Of a DNA stretch of 64,000 nt, positions 35,522 to 45,017 are shown piece after piece. The DNA comes from Streptomyces sp. NBC_01446. GTDB lineage: Bacteria > Actinomycetota > Actinomycetes > Streptomycetales > Streptomycetaceae. Within the stretch, counting starts at the first letter, position 1; each line of letters starts with the position of its first letter. Location: contig NZ_JAPEPO010000002.1 in NCBI RefSeq assembly GCF_026340095.1, positions 992,001 through 1,056,000 on the forward strand. The letters run 5' to 3'. A model generated the notes under the pieces. It saw only the letters and a list, made by a program, of their open reading frames with translations. It was not told the origin of the DNA and did not search any database. The translations under genes and the position numbers were made by a program.

Positions 35522-36376
35522 ATGGCGACCACGGAGTTCGGGCACACGGTGCGGCGCTGGCGCGACCGGGTCTCGCCGGAGGCGGCCGGGCTGCCCGTCG
35601 GCGGTGGCCGACGCGCGCCCGGGCTGCGCCGCGAGGAGCTCGCCATGCTGGCCGGTATCTCCGTCGACTACGTCACCCGCCTCGAACAGGGCCGCGCGAC
35701 CAACCCCTCGGAACAGGTCGTGGAGGCGCTGGGCCGGGCGCTGCGCGTGTCCGCGGGCGAGCGCGAGCACCTGTTCCACCTGGCCGGGCTCGTACCGCCG
35801 GGGCAGGGCACGGTGCCCGCCTTCATCACGCCGAGCGTCCAGCGGATGCTGGACCGGCTGACCGGGACGCCCGTCGCGGTCTCCGACGCCACCTGGACGC
35901 TGCTGCTGGCCAATCCCCTGTACACGGCCTTGATGGGTGAGCGGCACGGCGACGAACGCAACGCGGTGTGGCGCAACTTCCTCGGCCCGGCCGGCCGCGT
36001 CCGTCACACGCGGGAGTCACTGCGCGCGCTAGAGACCGCGCAGGTCTCGGACCTGCGTGCGGCGGCGAGCCGCTATCCGCAGGACCAGCGGCTGCGGCGG
36101 CTGATCGCGGAACTGCGCGCGAACAGTGACCGCTTCGCCGAGCTGTGGGATTCCGGAGCCGTCGGAAAGGCGGAGGCGTCGCGCAAGACCATCGATCATC
36201 CCGAGGTGGGCGCCCTGACGCTGGACTGCGACATCCTCGACGTCGCGGGCAGCGGCCTGCGCATCATCATCTACACGGCCGAGCCCGGCACCCAGGACGC
36301 CGAGCGCCTCGCGCTCCTCGGCGTCATCGGCACCCAGACACTCGCCGGACAGCAGTCCCGCGCTCAGTGGCCGTAG
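35522..36376 (+). CDS. XRE-family regulator with MmyB-like C-terminal domain
   Basis: The 284-residue protein has an N-terminal XRE helix-turn-helix (RAPGLRREELAMLAGISVDYVTRLEQGRATNPSEQVVEAL, key part LAMLAGISVDYVTRLEQG) and the MmyB-type ligand domain (DATWTLLLANPLYTALMG, WRNFLG, HPEVGALTLDCDIL). Such regulators are common in Streptomyces, often near dehydrogenases or antibiotic genes. The start at 35522 follows GTGGAG. The last 13 bp overlap the convergent lipoprotein gene. Confidence 0.9.
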   Translation: MATTEFGHTVRRWRDRVSPEAAGLPVGGGRRAPGLRREELAMLAGISVDYVTRLEQGRATNPSEQVVEALGRALRVSAGEREHLFHLAGLVPPGQGTVPAFITPSVQRMLDRLTGTPVAVSDATWTLLLANPLYTALMGERHGDERNAVWRNFLGPAGRVRHTRESLRALETAQVSDLRAAASRYPQDQRLRRLIAELRANSDRFAELWDSGAVGKAEASRKTIDHPEVGALTLDCDILDVAGSGLRIIIYTAEPGTQDAERLALLGVIGTQTLAGQQSRAQWP

Positions 36377-36990
36377 GGCGGCTCGAAGCAGCCGGTCTCC
36401 ATGTACGGGCCATTGACCTTGACCCCGTAGTTCGTCTCCTGCACGAACGCCGTGACGCACGCGTCGGCACGGACGCGCAGGCCGACCTGTGCGCCGTCGG
36501 GCGTGACGTAGTGGTCGGTCTCGTAGCGCGCGTCCATCCCCCGTACGCCGAGCGTCCCGCCGGCCCGCTCGCCCGTGTCGCCGCTCCCCTCCTCCGCGTA
36601 CCCGAGCTTGAGCAGCGCAGCGCGGACGCTCTCGGGGTCCCACTCCTTCTGTCCCCAGAGCCGCTTGAGCACGGGCTCGATGCGGGCGGCTTCCCGCCGT
36701 GCGGCCTTCTCACCGGCGGGCGACATGGGGCCCGTGCGGCGGTAGGCGTTGTTGTCGCCGATGTGCGGAGCACCGTCGACGACTCCGGGCTCCACGTAAG
36801 CGGAAGCGGGGGGAGACGTGATGGTGGGAGAAGGCGAGGGAGGCCGGCTCGAACGCGCGGGTGAGGTCGGCAGTCCGGCCGCCGTGTCCGCGGCGCGCTC
36901 CTCGCCGCAACCGGTCAGCGCCACAGCGGCGCTCAGCAGGAGTACCAGCGCGGCGCAGCGTCCGCGCCGCGGCGTCGTCAAGGTCAGCAT
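36364..36990 (-). CDS. Putative lipoprotein
   Basis: The 208-residue protein has a lipobox (ALVLLLSAAVALTGCGEE) followed by a Pro/Ser-rich linker to about residue 70, then a globular domain (MSPAGEKAARREAARIEPVLKRLWGQKEWDPESVRAALLKLGY, key part RIEPVLKRLWGQKEWDPESV). The family is not named here. It overlaps the XRE gene by 13 bp. Confidence 0.75.
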   Translation of the reverse strand: MLTLTTPRRGRCAALVLLLSAAVALTGCGEERAADTAAGLPTSPARSSRPPSPSPTITSPPASAYVEPGVVDGAPHIGDNNAYRRTGPMSPAGEKAARREAARIEPVLKRLWGQKEWDPESVRAALLKLGYAEEGSGDTGERAGGTLGVRGMDARYETDHYVTPDGAQVGLRVRADACVTAFVQETNYGVKVNGPYMETGCFEPPYGH

Positions 36991-37097
36991 GGGCAGGACT
37001 CTTCCATCAACTCTGCCATCGCCGGGCAGGCAGTGAGGCCCGCCGAATCATGTTGTCCGCCAAAGCGTGACACCGAGTCCGTGCCGTGGGCCCGCCC

Positions 37098-37991
37098 TCA
37101 CCCGGCGGCGGACCGGTATGCCTTCGGCGGGGTTCCGTACCTGCCGCGGAAGGCGTGGCTGAAGTGGAAGGGCCCCGCGAAACCCGAGGCCGCGGCCACC
37201 TGGGCCACGGTGAGTTCGGTACTCGTCAGCAGGCACGCCGCATGGCGCAGCCGCGCCTCCCGCAGGGCCCGCATCGGCGTGGAACCGGTCTCCTTCGCGA
37301 AGAGGTGGGCGAACCGCGAGGGTGACAGGGCCACCGCCGCGGCAAGGGAGTCGACGGTGTGCGCGGCTGCCGGGTCGGCGTCGATCAGGGCCTGGGCGCG
37401 GCGCACGCGCGCGTCGCCGGGGCCGGTGCCGCCGGACGGGGAGGTGGCGAGCAGCAGGGCGCGTTCGACGGAGCCCAGGGCCAGTGCGACGGCGTCAGGT
37501 CCCGTCGCCACCGAGGCCGGTGCGGCGCGGCGCGTGGCACTCACCGGGCGGGGCGGAGCGCCCGTGCCGGTCCAGCGGCTGTCGGCGTGGGCCTGCCGCA
37601 GCGCCGCGGCGACGCCGGTACGCGCTCCGGGGTGGAGGTCGGGCATCACATGGCAGCCGCTGCCGAGGTCGTACGGGCGCAGGCGCTGCTCCCAGCCGGG
37701 GCGCAGCAGGAAGTGGGCCCACCACAGCCCCCAGTGCGCGGCGTCCGGCGCTGTCCGGTAGGTGTGATGTACGCCCGGCGCGAGCAGCACCAGGCTCCCG
37801 GGGCCGGCAGTCGTCTCGACGCCGCCCTGGCGGACGTGACCGGCACCGGACTCCGTCCACAGCAGGAGCCAGCTCGGGGCGCCGGCCGTCCTGCGGACCG
37901 CGTAGTCGGGCTGCCCGTCGTGGCGGCCGACGATCAGGACGCCCGGCGGCGGCGCAGCAGTTTCACGAAGGTCTGTGGCGGACACGCGCAT
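37098..37991 (-). CDS. AraC-family regulator
   Basis: The 297-residue protein has an N-terminal cupin-like sensor (GAGHVRQGGVETTAGPGSLVLLAPGVHHTYR, key part GSLVLLAPGVHHTYR) and a C-terminal AraC double HTH (DSLAAAVALSPSRFAHLFAKETGSTPMRAL, VAQVAAASGFAGPFHFSHAFRGRYGTPPKAYR). The ATG is at 37989-37991, only 35 bp from the divergent PhyH gene start. It probably activates that gene. Confidence 0.92.
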   Translation of the reverse strand: MRVSATDLRETAAPPPGVLIVGRHDGQPDYAVRRTAGAPSWLLLWTESGAGHVRQGGVETTAGPGSLVLLAPGVHHTYRTAPDAAHWGLWWAHFLLRPGWEQRLRPYDLGSGCHVMPDLHPGARTGVAAALRQAHADSRWTGTGAPPRPVSATRRAAPASVATGPDAVALALGSVERALLLATSPSGGTGPGDARVRRAQALIDADPAAAHTVDSLAAAVALSPSRFAHLFAKETGSTPMRALREARLRHAACLLTSTELTVAQVAAASGFAGPFHFSHAFRGRYGTPPKAYRSAAG

Positions 37992-38026
37992 ACCCTGGCA
38001 CACCAGGACGGTTCTACGGTCGTCGC

Positions 38027-38821
38027 ATGAACACAGTCGACATCCCGGCCTTCCGGGCCTCGGGCTACGCGATCGCCCGTCGGCTCCTGTCACGCGATGA
38101 AGTGGCCGCGCTCAGTGCCGGTTTCATGGAATACCCGCAACGGGGCGCAGTTCCAGGGCACTTCCAGCCGTCGGCGCAGGATCCCGATGGCCCACACGAT
38201 CCGCTACGCGAGTACCCGCGCATCATGCACCCGCACCTGATCGACGACACCGCCATGCGTTACCTGCTCGACCCGAGGATCACCGCGACCGTGGCCGAGC
38301 TGATCGACGAGGAGCCGATAGCAGCGCAGAGCATGCTGTACTTCAAGCCGCCCGGCGCGCGCGGGCAGGCGCTGCACCAGGACAACTTCTATCTGCGGGT
38401 CGAGCCGGGCACCTGTGTCGCGGCCTGGGTGGCGCTCGACCACGTGGACCGCGACAACGGGGGGCTCGAAGTCGTGCCGGGCACCCATCTCATGGACCTC
38501 TTCTGTCCCGAGGAGGCCGACCCGGACACGTATTTCACGAGGGAATACGTGCCGCCGCCGGCCGGTCTCGCCCGCGTGCCCGTCGACATGGAGCCGGGCG
38601 ATGTCCTCTTCTTCAACGGCAGCCTGGTCCACGGCTCCGAGCCGAACACGACCACGGACCGGTTCCGCCGCAGCTTCGTGTGCCACTACGCCCCGCGTTC
38701 GGCCCGCCGCATCGCCCGCCACTACCGCACGTTCACGCTGGAGGGCCAGGAGGTCTTCCTGGCCGAGGCGGAGGGGGGCGGCCCCTGCGGTACGGAGTTC
38801 CCGGTCACGTCGCCGCACTAG
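38027..38821 (+). CDS. Phytanoyl-CoA dioxygenase-family Fe(II)/2-oxoglutarate enzyme
   Basis: The 264-residue protein has the 2-His-1-Asp facial triad: LHQDNFYLRV (His-x-Asp), VHGSEPNTTTDRFRRSF (second His and the 2OG-binding Arg), and GDVLFFNGSLVHGS. It hydroxylates an unknown substrate. TACGGT ends six bases before the ATG, which would fit a leaderless transcript. It is divergent from an AraC regulator 35 bp away. Confidence 0.92.
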   Translation: MNTVDIPAFRASGYAIARRLLSRDEVAALSAGFMEYPQRGAVPGHFQPSAQDPDGPHDPLREYPRIMHPHLIDDTAMRYLLDPRITATVAELIDEEPIAAQSMLYFKPPGARGQALHQDNFYLRVEPGTCVAAWVALDHVDRDNGGLEVVPGTHLMDLFCPEEADPDTYFTREYVPPPAGLARVPVDMEPGDVLFFNGSLVHGSEPNTTTDRFRRSFVCHYAPRSARRIARHYRTFTLEGQEVFLAEAEGGGPCGTEFPVTSPH

Positions 38822-39014
38822 GTCCCCCGGTCAGCTCACCTCACGGGCGACGGGGCACGCCTCGTATGGCATCGGGCGGCGTGCCGCCGGAGGCCGGGCG
38901 TGGTGAGCTGGCCCCGGGACAGGCCGCCGACAGGGCGGCGGGGGGACCTGGCCCATTGGCCGGCGCGTAGGCGTACCCGACGCGCCGCTCACACGCCCGC
39001 GCCGGAGGACCGCC

Positions 39015-40205
39015 ATGCTGGCTCTTCGCATCGCACGGGTCTTCGACGGCCGTGCTGTCGTCGAGGGCGCCGGGGTCGTCTTCGTGGACGGTGGGCGGAT
39101 CGCCGGGGTCGAGGCGGCCGGGTTCGGGATCCCGCCGGGCGTCGAGGTCCTCGACCGTCCGTCGGGCACACTCCTTCCCGGCCTCGTCGACGCGCACGTC
39201 CATCTCGTCGGCGACGGCGAACCGGGCGGGTTGGAGCGGCTCGGCGAGGTGTCCCAGGACGACCTGTTCGGCACGATCGAGCAGTCCCTGCGGACCCAGC
39301 TGGCCGCCGGTGTCACTACGGTGCGCGACCTCGGGGACGTGGCGTGGTCGGTCCTGGACTGGCGCGCGCGTCGTCCCCGTACCGGCCTGCCCACCGTGGT
39401 GGCGTCGGGGCCGCCCGTCACGAGCCGGGGCGGTCCCTGCCGGCACATGGGTGGTGAGGCGTCCGGGAGTGACGAACTGCGCGCCGCCGTCCAGGAGCGG
39501 GCCGAGCGCGGCGCCGACGTGGTGAAGATCATGGCCGGGGGCGGCACGCTCACCCCTGGATCCTCTGTCGACCAGGGCCAGTTCACGGCCGAGGAACTCG
39601 CGTTAGTCGTCCGGCAGGCACACGCCGCGGGACTTCCCGTCACCGCTCACGCGCACGCCCTGGTGTCGATCCGGGACGCGATCGCCGCCGGCGTCGACGG
39701 CATCGAGCACTGCACGTCCCTGACCGCCGACAGCGTGCACGTGCCCGAGGAGGCCATCGCGGCACTGGCCGCCCAGGGCATCGTGGTGTGCCCGACGCTC
39801 GGCCGTGCGCCGGGGGCCGTGCCTGCGCCGCACCTCATCGAACGCATGCGTAAGGCGGGCCTGGGCTACGACGCGTTGCGCCGGCGGGTCGTCCGCGCGC
39901 ATCTGGCGGGCGTCACGATCGTCTCCGGGACGGACGGAGGCATCGGCCCGGGCACACCGCACGGCAGCCTGCCCCGGGCCGTCATGGACCTGGTGTCGGG
40001 CGGCATGGCCGCGGCCGGCGCCCTCGCCACCGCGACGTCGGTGGCGGCGAGGGCCTGCGGTCTGGGTGACCGCAAAGGGCGCGTCCGGACCGGGTACGAC
40101 GCCGACCTCGTCGTCGTCGACGGCGACCCGTTCACCGACATGGCAGCCCTGACCCGCCTCGACGTGACTGTCCTGGGCGGACAGGTGCTCAGTCGCCGCT
40201 CCTGA
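39015..40205 (+). CDS. Amidohydrolase (imidazolonepropionase-like)
   Basis: The 396-residue metal-dependent hydrolase has LLPGLVDAHVHLVGDG (HxH metal ligands), DVVKIMAGGG (carboxylated Lys position), PVTAHAHA, GIEHCTSL, and VSGTDGGIGPG (Asp). C-terminal strands close with GYDADLVVVDGDPF. This is the prolidase/imidazolonepropionase-like branch, so it probably hydrolyses a dipeptide or cyclic amide. Its 3' end overlaps the convergent acyltransferase gene by 17 bp. Confidence 0.9.
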   Translation: MLALRIARVFDGRAVVEGAGVVFVDGGRIAGVEAAGFGIPPGVEVLDRPSGTLLPGLVDAHVHLVGDGEPGGLERLGEVSQDDLFGTIEQSLRTQLAAGVTTVRDLGDVAWSVLDWRARRPRTGLPTVVASGPPVTSRGGPCRHMGGEASGSDELRAAVQERAERGADVVKIMAGGGTLTPGSSVDQGQFTAEELALVVRQAHAAGLPVTAHAHALVSIRDAIAAGVDGIEHCTSLTADSVHVPEEAIAALAAQGIVVCPTLGRAPGAVPAPHLIERMRKAGLGYDALRRRVVRAHLAGVTIVSGTDGGIGPGTPHGSLPRAVMDLVSGGMAAAGALATATSVAARACGLGDRKGRVRTGYDADLVVVDGDPFTDMAALTRLDVTVLGGQVLSRRS

Positions 40206-42432
40206 CCCCCAACGCCCGTCCCAGGACCGGCGCCAGAGCTTCGGCGTAGCCCTCGGCCATATGGCTTTCGTCCCGGTAGACGAAGGTGTCGTACACCGCG
40301 ACGGGACAGTCGCCGTGCGTGGTGCACAGCCAGGGCTGCGGGTCGATCACGGTGACGCCGGTCGAACGTGCCGCTGCCTTCGTGGCGTTCCTGCGGGTCA
40401 CGTCGTGCAGCGCCTCGGGCACGCGGACCGAGCAGTCCCGCAGGTGCAGCGGGTGGATGGCAGCGCAGTCGAGCACGTCCTCGCGGGGCCAGGGTGTGTC
40501 GAGGAGCGCGACGACCCGCGCGCCGGACGGCGCGAGCCGGCGGAACGTCCGGACATAGCCGTCGGTCCATCCCGCGAGCGGGTCGCGCATCGTCGTCGCC
40601 GGGGTGCCCGCGTCGGAGGAGGACACGAGCACGAGGGAGGGACGGAGCTTCTCGATCCGCGCGAGCGCGTCGGCGCGCCAGCGGTCACATGTCGCGTAGG
40701 GACGGTGGGCGTTGAGCGTGGTGACCGTCGCCGCCTTGCAGGAGGCCTTGGTCATCGATATCAGCTTCCAATGGTGCTGTACGGCAAGGACGTTGAGCGC
40801 CGGGTACCACTGGGCCGCGTGGGAGTCGCCGAAGAGGACGACGACGTGCTTCGAGGACCTGTCTCCGTACACGCACATGGGCGTGCTCGTGCTGGCGTAG
40901 TTCTGGTGGCACCCGTCCCGGTACACGGCCGACCGTACGTCCGTGATCCCCGTCAATGGCGGCGTGAGGTTGTCCGGCAGGCGGATACCGGTCGTGCCGA
41001 GGGCCTGTGTGAGGCGCGCGCCGGGGTCGGGGGCGGAGGCGAGTGCGTCCTTGAGTACGGGGGCGGGCTCGCCGGAGCTGATCGACGGCGGGAAGGCGGC
41101 CGCGACCAGCGCGGTGGAGGCGGTGACGGCGCTCAGGGCGAGGCCGAGCCGCAGCCCTCGGCCTGGGCGGCCGCGCAGGGCCCGGTGGAAGCGCACCGGG
41201 TTCTCCACCAGACGCAGGGTCAGCCAGGCCGGGAGCAGCGCGGCCACCCCGAGGGCGAGCTCCAGGTGTGTGCCGGCGGGCCGGTCCAGCGCCTTCGGCC
41301 CGATGACCAGGAACGGCCAGTGCCACAGGTACCAGCTGTACGACACGCCGCCGAGCCAGGTCACCGGCCGTGCGGTGAGCATCCGGCGCGCTCCCGGCCA
41401 CGCGGACGAGGCGCCGCCGACGATGACGAGGGCGGCGCCGATGACCGGTACCGCCGCGGCCGTTCCCGGGAAGGGCGTGTCGGCGTCGAAGCGCAGCGCG
41501 GCGGCTATCACGCAGGCGAGACCGGCCCACGTCATCGCCACGGCCACGCCGGCCGGCAGGCGCGGAGGCCGGAGCAGGGCGAGCGCGACCAGCGCTCCGG
41601 CGCCCAGCTCCCAGGCGCGGGTGTGCGATCCGAAGTAGGCCCAAGGCGCGGACCGCCCGGTCACGTAGACGCTCAGCCCGAACGACACCACGCACAGCGC
41701 CACCAGGGGTATCGCCAGGAGCGCGCGGCGCCGCCGGGACAGCCGCCACCCGAGAAGCAGGAGCAGCGGCCACAGCAGATAGAACTGCTCCTCGACGGCC
41801 AGCGACCAGAAGTGCTGGAACGGGGACGGAGGGCTGCCTTCCGCGAGGTAGTCGGTGCCTGTGGCCGCGAGGCGGAAGTTGACGGCGTACAGGGCGCTGG
41901 CGAACGCGTCGCTCATGTACTCGGCGAAGCGGACCTTCGACAGGAACAGCCACGATCCGGCGAGGGTCACCAGGACGACGAGGGCCGAGGCGGGGAGCAG
42001 GCGCAGCGCCCTGCGGGCGTAGAACGCACGGATCGATACGCGGTCCGTGGAGGACAGTTCGCGCAGGAGCGAGGACGTGATGAGGAAGCCCGAGATCACG
42101 AAGAAGACGTCGACCCCGACGTAGCCGCCGCTGAACCGGGTGACCCCGGCGTGGCCCAGGACGACCAGCGTGACGGCGAGGGCCCGGAGCCCCTGGATGT
42201 CCGGGCGCTGCGCAGGGCCGGAGTGTGTCGCCCCGGGCGGGGGTGAGGTCCGCCCGGAGCCGGTCGCCGGCTTCTGTTCCACCGTCCCCGTCGACCGCGC
42301 GGCGGGATCGGTTGCTGTGTGTGCGGTGTTCGTTCTTGCGCGATTTCCGGCGTATGGAGTCCTGGTCACGTCTGGGACTGTCCGGTCGGCCCCTCGTGTT
42401 GCGGCCACGCATCTTTCTTTTTGAGCGCTCAA
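40189..42432 (-). CDS. OafA-type acyltransferase with C-terminal SGNH domain
   Basis: About ten membrane segments with the acyltransferase-3 motif (DIQGLRALAVTLVVLGHAGV, YVGVDVFFVISGFLIT, FWSLAVEEQFYLLWPLLLLL, key part FWSLAVEEQFYLLWP) are followed by an exported SGNH domain (VVVLFGDSHAAQWYPAL with catalytic Ser; YDTFVYRDESHMAEGYAEAL with Asp and His). Such enzymes O-acetylate surface polysaccharides. The frame opens at TTG 42430-42432 without a ribosome site; GTG codons at 42408 and about 42282 are alternatives, and conserved sequence begins near residue 77. Confidence 0.85.
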   Translation of the reverse strand: MSAQKERCVAATRGADRTVPDVTRTPYAGNRARTNTAHTATDPAARSTGTVEQKPATGSGRTSPPPGATHSGPAQRPDIQGLRALAVTLVVLGHAGVTRFSGGYVGVDVFFVISGFLITSSLLRELSSTDRVSIRAFYARRALRLLPASALVVLVTLAGSWLFLSKVRFAEYMSDAFASALYAVNFRLAATGTDYLAEGSPPSPFQHFWSLAVEEQFYLLWPLLLLLGWRLSRRRRALLAIPLVALCVVSFGLSVYVTGRSAPWAYFGSHTRAWELGAGALVALALLRPPRLPAGVAVAMTWAGLACVIAAALRFDADTPFPGTAAAVPVIGAALVIVGGASSAWPGARRMLTARPVTWLGGVSYSWYLWHWPFLVIGPKALDRPAGTHLELALGVAALLPAWLTLRLVENPVRFHRALRGRPGRGLRLGLALSAVTASTALVAAAFPPSISSGEPAPVLKDALASAPDPGARLTQALGTTGIRLPDNLTPPLTGITDVRSAVYRDGCHQNYASTSTPMCVYGDRSSKHVVVLFGDSHAAQWYPALNVLAVQHHWKLISMTKASCKAATVTTLNAHRPYATCDRWRADALARIEKLRPSLVLVSSSDAGTPATTMRDPLAGWTDGYVRTFRRLAPSGARVVALLDTPWPREDVLDCAAIHPLHLRDCSVRVPEALHDVTRRNATKAAARSTGVTVIDPQPWLCTTHGDCPVAVYDTFVYRDESHMAEGYAEALAPVLGRALGVRSGD

Positions 42433-42539
42433 CTAGGTGTTCACCGTCAGGGCGCCTCCGCGTGGTTCGGTGTTGCGCCGGCGCCCGGCACCATGGCCTG
42501 GCTCACGCAACAGCTGCCGCGAAACGGAGACATCCGGTC

Positions 42540-43076
42540 ATGGAGGACTCACTGCGCGCCCGGATCAGGGCGGGCGACGCCGACGCCTTCGCGGAGCTCT
42601 TCGACGACACCTCTCCCGAGGTGCACCGCATGGCCCTGCGGGCGACGGGCGACTGGGCGCAGGCCGAGGACGTCGTCTCACTGACCTTCCTGGAGATATG
42701 GCGGCTCCGGCAGACGGTGCGCCGCGAGGACGCCCCGCTGCGGCCCTTCGTCCTGGGCGTCGGCCTGAACGTCCTGCGCAACCAGTCCCGCTCGGCCCGC
42801 CGTCACCGTGCGGCCCTGGCCAGGCTGCCCGCCTGCGAGAACCAGCCGGATTTCGCGGACGAGGTGGTCGACCGCATCGCGGACGCCGAGCAGGTCGCCG
42901 CCGCCCGCACGGCGCTGGGCGGGCTGAACCGTGCCGAACGCGATGTCGTCCTGCTGTGCGGCTGGTCGGAGCTCAACTCCGAGGCCGCCGCCGAGATTCT
43001 GGGCGTGGCACCGGGCACGGTCCGCTCGCGCCTGTCGCGGGCGAGGGCGCGGCTGCGGGCGTCCGTCGACGCGTAG
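42540..43076 (+). CDS. ECF-type RNA polymerase sigma factor
   Basis: The 178-residue protein has sigma region 2 (DAFAELFDDTSPEVHRMALRATGDWAQAEDVVSLTFLEIW, key part WAQAEDVVSLTFLEIWR) and region 4 (LNRAERDVVLLCGWSELNSEAAAEILGVAPGTVRSRLSRAR, key part ILGVAPGTVRSRLSRAR). No anti-sigma gene is adjacent; a PucR gene follows convergently. Its regulon is unknown. Confidence 0.93.
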   Translation: MEDSLRARIRAGDADAFAELFDDTSPEVHRMALRATGDWAQAEDVVSLTFLEIWRLRQTVRREDAPLRPFVLGVGLNVLRNQSRSARRHRAALARLPACENQPDFADEVVDRIADAEQVAAARTALGGLNRAERDVVLLCGWSELNSEAAAEILGVAPGTVRSRLSRARARLRASVDA

Positions 43077-43091
43077 CCCGCGAAGGACGGT

Positions 43092-44147
43092 TCAGAGGGC
43101 GACGGAGGGCCAGTCGAGGAGGCGCGCTCCGATCACCGCGGTCTGCAGCGTGTAGCGGTGGACCGGGTCGGACGGGTCGGCGCCGGTCAGGTGGTGGATA
43201 CGTTCCAGCCGGTACGTGAGGGCGCGCACGCTCAGCGACAGCCGGCGCGCCGCCTCGGCGCCGACGCAGCCCGCCTCGAAGTAGGCGGTGAGTGTGTCGA
43301 GGAGGGGCTGCGCTCCCCCGCGGGCGTCGCGCATCGGGCCCAGCACGCTGCGCACGAGGTCGGCCATCGCCTGGCGGTCGCGGGTGAGGACCGGGTAGAC
43401 GAGGAGGTCGGCGGCCCGCAGGACGGGGGCGTCGAGTTCCAGCCGTTCGGCGAGGTTCAGGGCGTTGAGCGCCTCCTCGTACGACTGGACGACGCCACCG
43501 GCGCCCGGCTGCGGGCGCCCGATCGCCACCTGGCACCCGTCGGCGGCGGCGAAGGCCTGCTTGGCGAAGAACGCGAGGACCTCGTCCTGGTCGCCCGGGG
43601 CGACACAGACGAGACGGCCGTCCTTGGTGGTCAGCAGAATGCTGCGGTCTCCGAAGCGGCCGATGAGCGCGCGCTCCACCTCGCGGAGAACCGCGTCTCC
43701 TTCGTCGTACGCGACGGTTCCCTGCGCGACGGCCACCGCGTGCTCGAACGACAGGCGCAACCCGAAGTGTTCGGCGCGCTGGGCGAGCAGGCCGAGGTCA
43801 CTGCGCCCGTACAGCAGGTCGTCGATGAATTCCCGGCGTGCGGCCTCCTCCTGGCGTACGGCGAGGCGCTGCGCCCTTTCGTACCCCTCGGCGAACGCGT
43901 CGACGGCCTGCGCGACGGCGGCGAGCACGCTGTCGGGCGACCCGGTGGCCGGCCAGTGCGAGCGCGTCGCGTCCAGGTGTGCGCCGACCAGGGCGCGCAG
44001 ACCGTGGCCCGCCTCGGCGGCGCGCTCGCCCACGGCGCGGCGGGAATCGAGTTCGTCGCGCGTCGGACGCCGTCCGGTGGCGGCGGCCGCGGCGAGGAGG
44101 CGGACGTAACCGTCGAGAGATGCGTCGGGTATGCCCTGGTCCGCCAC
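43092..44147 (-). CDS. PucR/CdaR-family regulator
   Basis: The 351-residue protein has a C-terminal PucR-type HTH (LLDTLTAYFEAGCVGAEAARRLSLSVRALTYRLERIHHLTG, key part ARRLSLSVRALTYRLERIH) and a degenerate GGDEF-like middle domain (VVQSYEEALNALNLAERLEL). GTG at 44145-44147 is preceded by AGGGG. Its target is not evident from the neighbours. Confidence 0.9.
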   Translation of the reverse strand: MADQGIPDASLDGYVRLLAAAAATGRRPTRDELDSRRAVGERAAEAGHGLRALVGAHLDATRSHWPATGSPDSVLAAVAQAVDAFAEGYERAQRLAVRQEEAARREFIDDLLYGRSDLGLLAQRAEHFGLRLSFEHAVAVAQGTVAYDEGDAVLREVERALIGRFGDRSILLTTKDGRLVCVAPGDQDEVLAFFAKQAFAAADGCQVAIGRPQPGAGGVVQSYEEALNALNLAERLELDAPVLRAADLLVYPVLTRDRQAMADLVRSVLGPMRDARGGAQPLLDTLTAYFEAGCVGAEAARRLSLSVRALTYRLERIHHLTGADPSDPVHRYTLQTAVIGARLLDWPSVAL

Positions 44148-44227
44148 GTTCGCCCCTGGAATCTTGATGAGTCGTTGTCGCCTTTTTAGCGCAGGTCCGG
44201 GGGTGTTGGGCCAGGGGGGTCCGAGGG

Positions 44228-45010
44228 TTACTGCTTCGGTGAGGGTGATGTGCTGCCAGACCCCTGACACCCCTCCGGGTTCGGCAGACGCGCCTCGATG
44301 CCGTCGAGCAGGAACGTCAGGCTGAGGGTGAACTGTTCGTCCATATCGGGCCCGGACGGTTCCTCCATCCATCGCGCCAGCAGTTCGTGCCCGCCCTGTT
44401 CCGCCACTCCCCTGACCGCGTTGACCGCCGCGGCCAGCCGCTCCGGGGTGTCGATTCCCAGCCAGCGGCGCATGGCGTGCTCCTCGGCCTCCTGCTGCGC
44501 GCCGCCGAAGACATGGCGGTCGAGCAGAGCGGCGTACGCGACGGCCTCGCCCAGTGCGGCGCCGCGCCCGACGAGCACCCGGAGCTGGAACTCGGTGCGG
44601 CGCAGCATGTGGGGACCCAGTGGGGGGCGGGTCGGGACGAGCTGCGCGAACCACAGGTGTCTCTTCGCCATGGCCCAGCTCTCCGTGGCGATCCCCCGCA
44701 GGTCGGCGCGCCAGTCGGGGCCCGGCTCCGCGGGCACGGGAACCTCCGCGGTGGCGGCGTCGAGCATCAGGTCGACGAGTCCGTCCTTGCTCATCACGTG
44801 GCGGTACAGCGCCATCGGTGTGTACGGCCCGAGGCGTCGGGCGACCGCGGCCATGGTCAGGGCCTCCGCTCCGCCCTCGTCGGCGACGGCCGTCGCGGCC
44901 CGCACGATGTCGTCCCGCTCCAGCGGACTCTGCCGGCGCTTCGGCGGCTCCGTACGGGTCCAGATCAAGGGCGTACCGAAGTCCCCGGCCGCTGTCCGCT
45001 CGTCCTTCAT
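44228..45010 (-). CDS. TetR-family regulator of the glycosidase gene
   Basis: The 260-residue protein has a TetR HTH (LTMAAVARRLGPYTPMALYRHVMSKDGLVDLMLD, key part RLGPYTPMALYRHVMSKDGL) and TetR_C_1-like C-terminal region. It is divergent from a clan-A glycoside hydrolase across a 61-bp gap carrying palindromes that overlap both promoters. Confidence 0.92.
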   Translation of the reverse strand: MKDERTAAGDFGTPLIWTRTEPPKRRQSPLERDDIVRAATAVADEGGAEALTMAAVARRLGPYTPMALYRHVMSKDGLVDLMLDAATAEVPVPAEPGPDWRADLRGIATESWAMAKRHLWFAQLVPTRPPLGPHMLRRTEFQLRVLVGRGAALGEAVAYAALLDRHVFGGAQQEAEEHAMRRWLGIDTPERLAAAVNAVRGVAEQGGHELLARWMEEPSGPDMDEQFTLSLTFLLDGIEARLPNPEGCQGSGSTSPSPKQ

Positions 45011-45017
45011 GGTTGTA

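Noticed and set aside
40261..42246. A 661-codon rightward frame across the acyltransferase gene
   Set aside because: The acyltransferase has strong membrane and SGNH motifs on the other strand; this frame has none.
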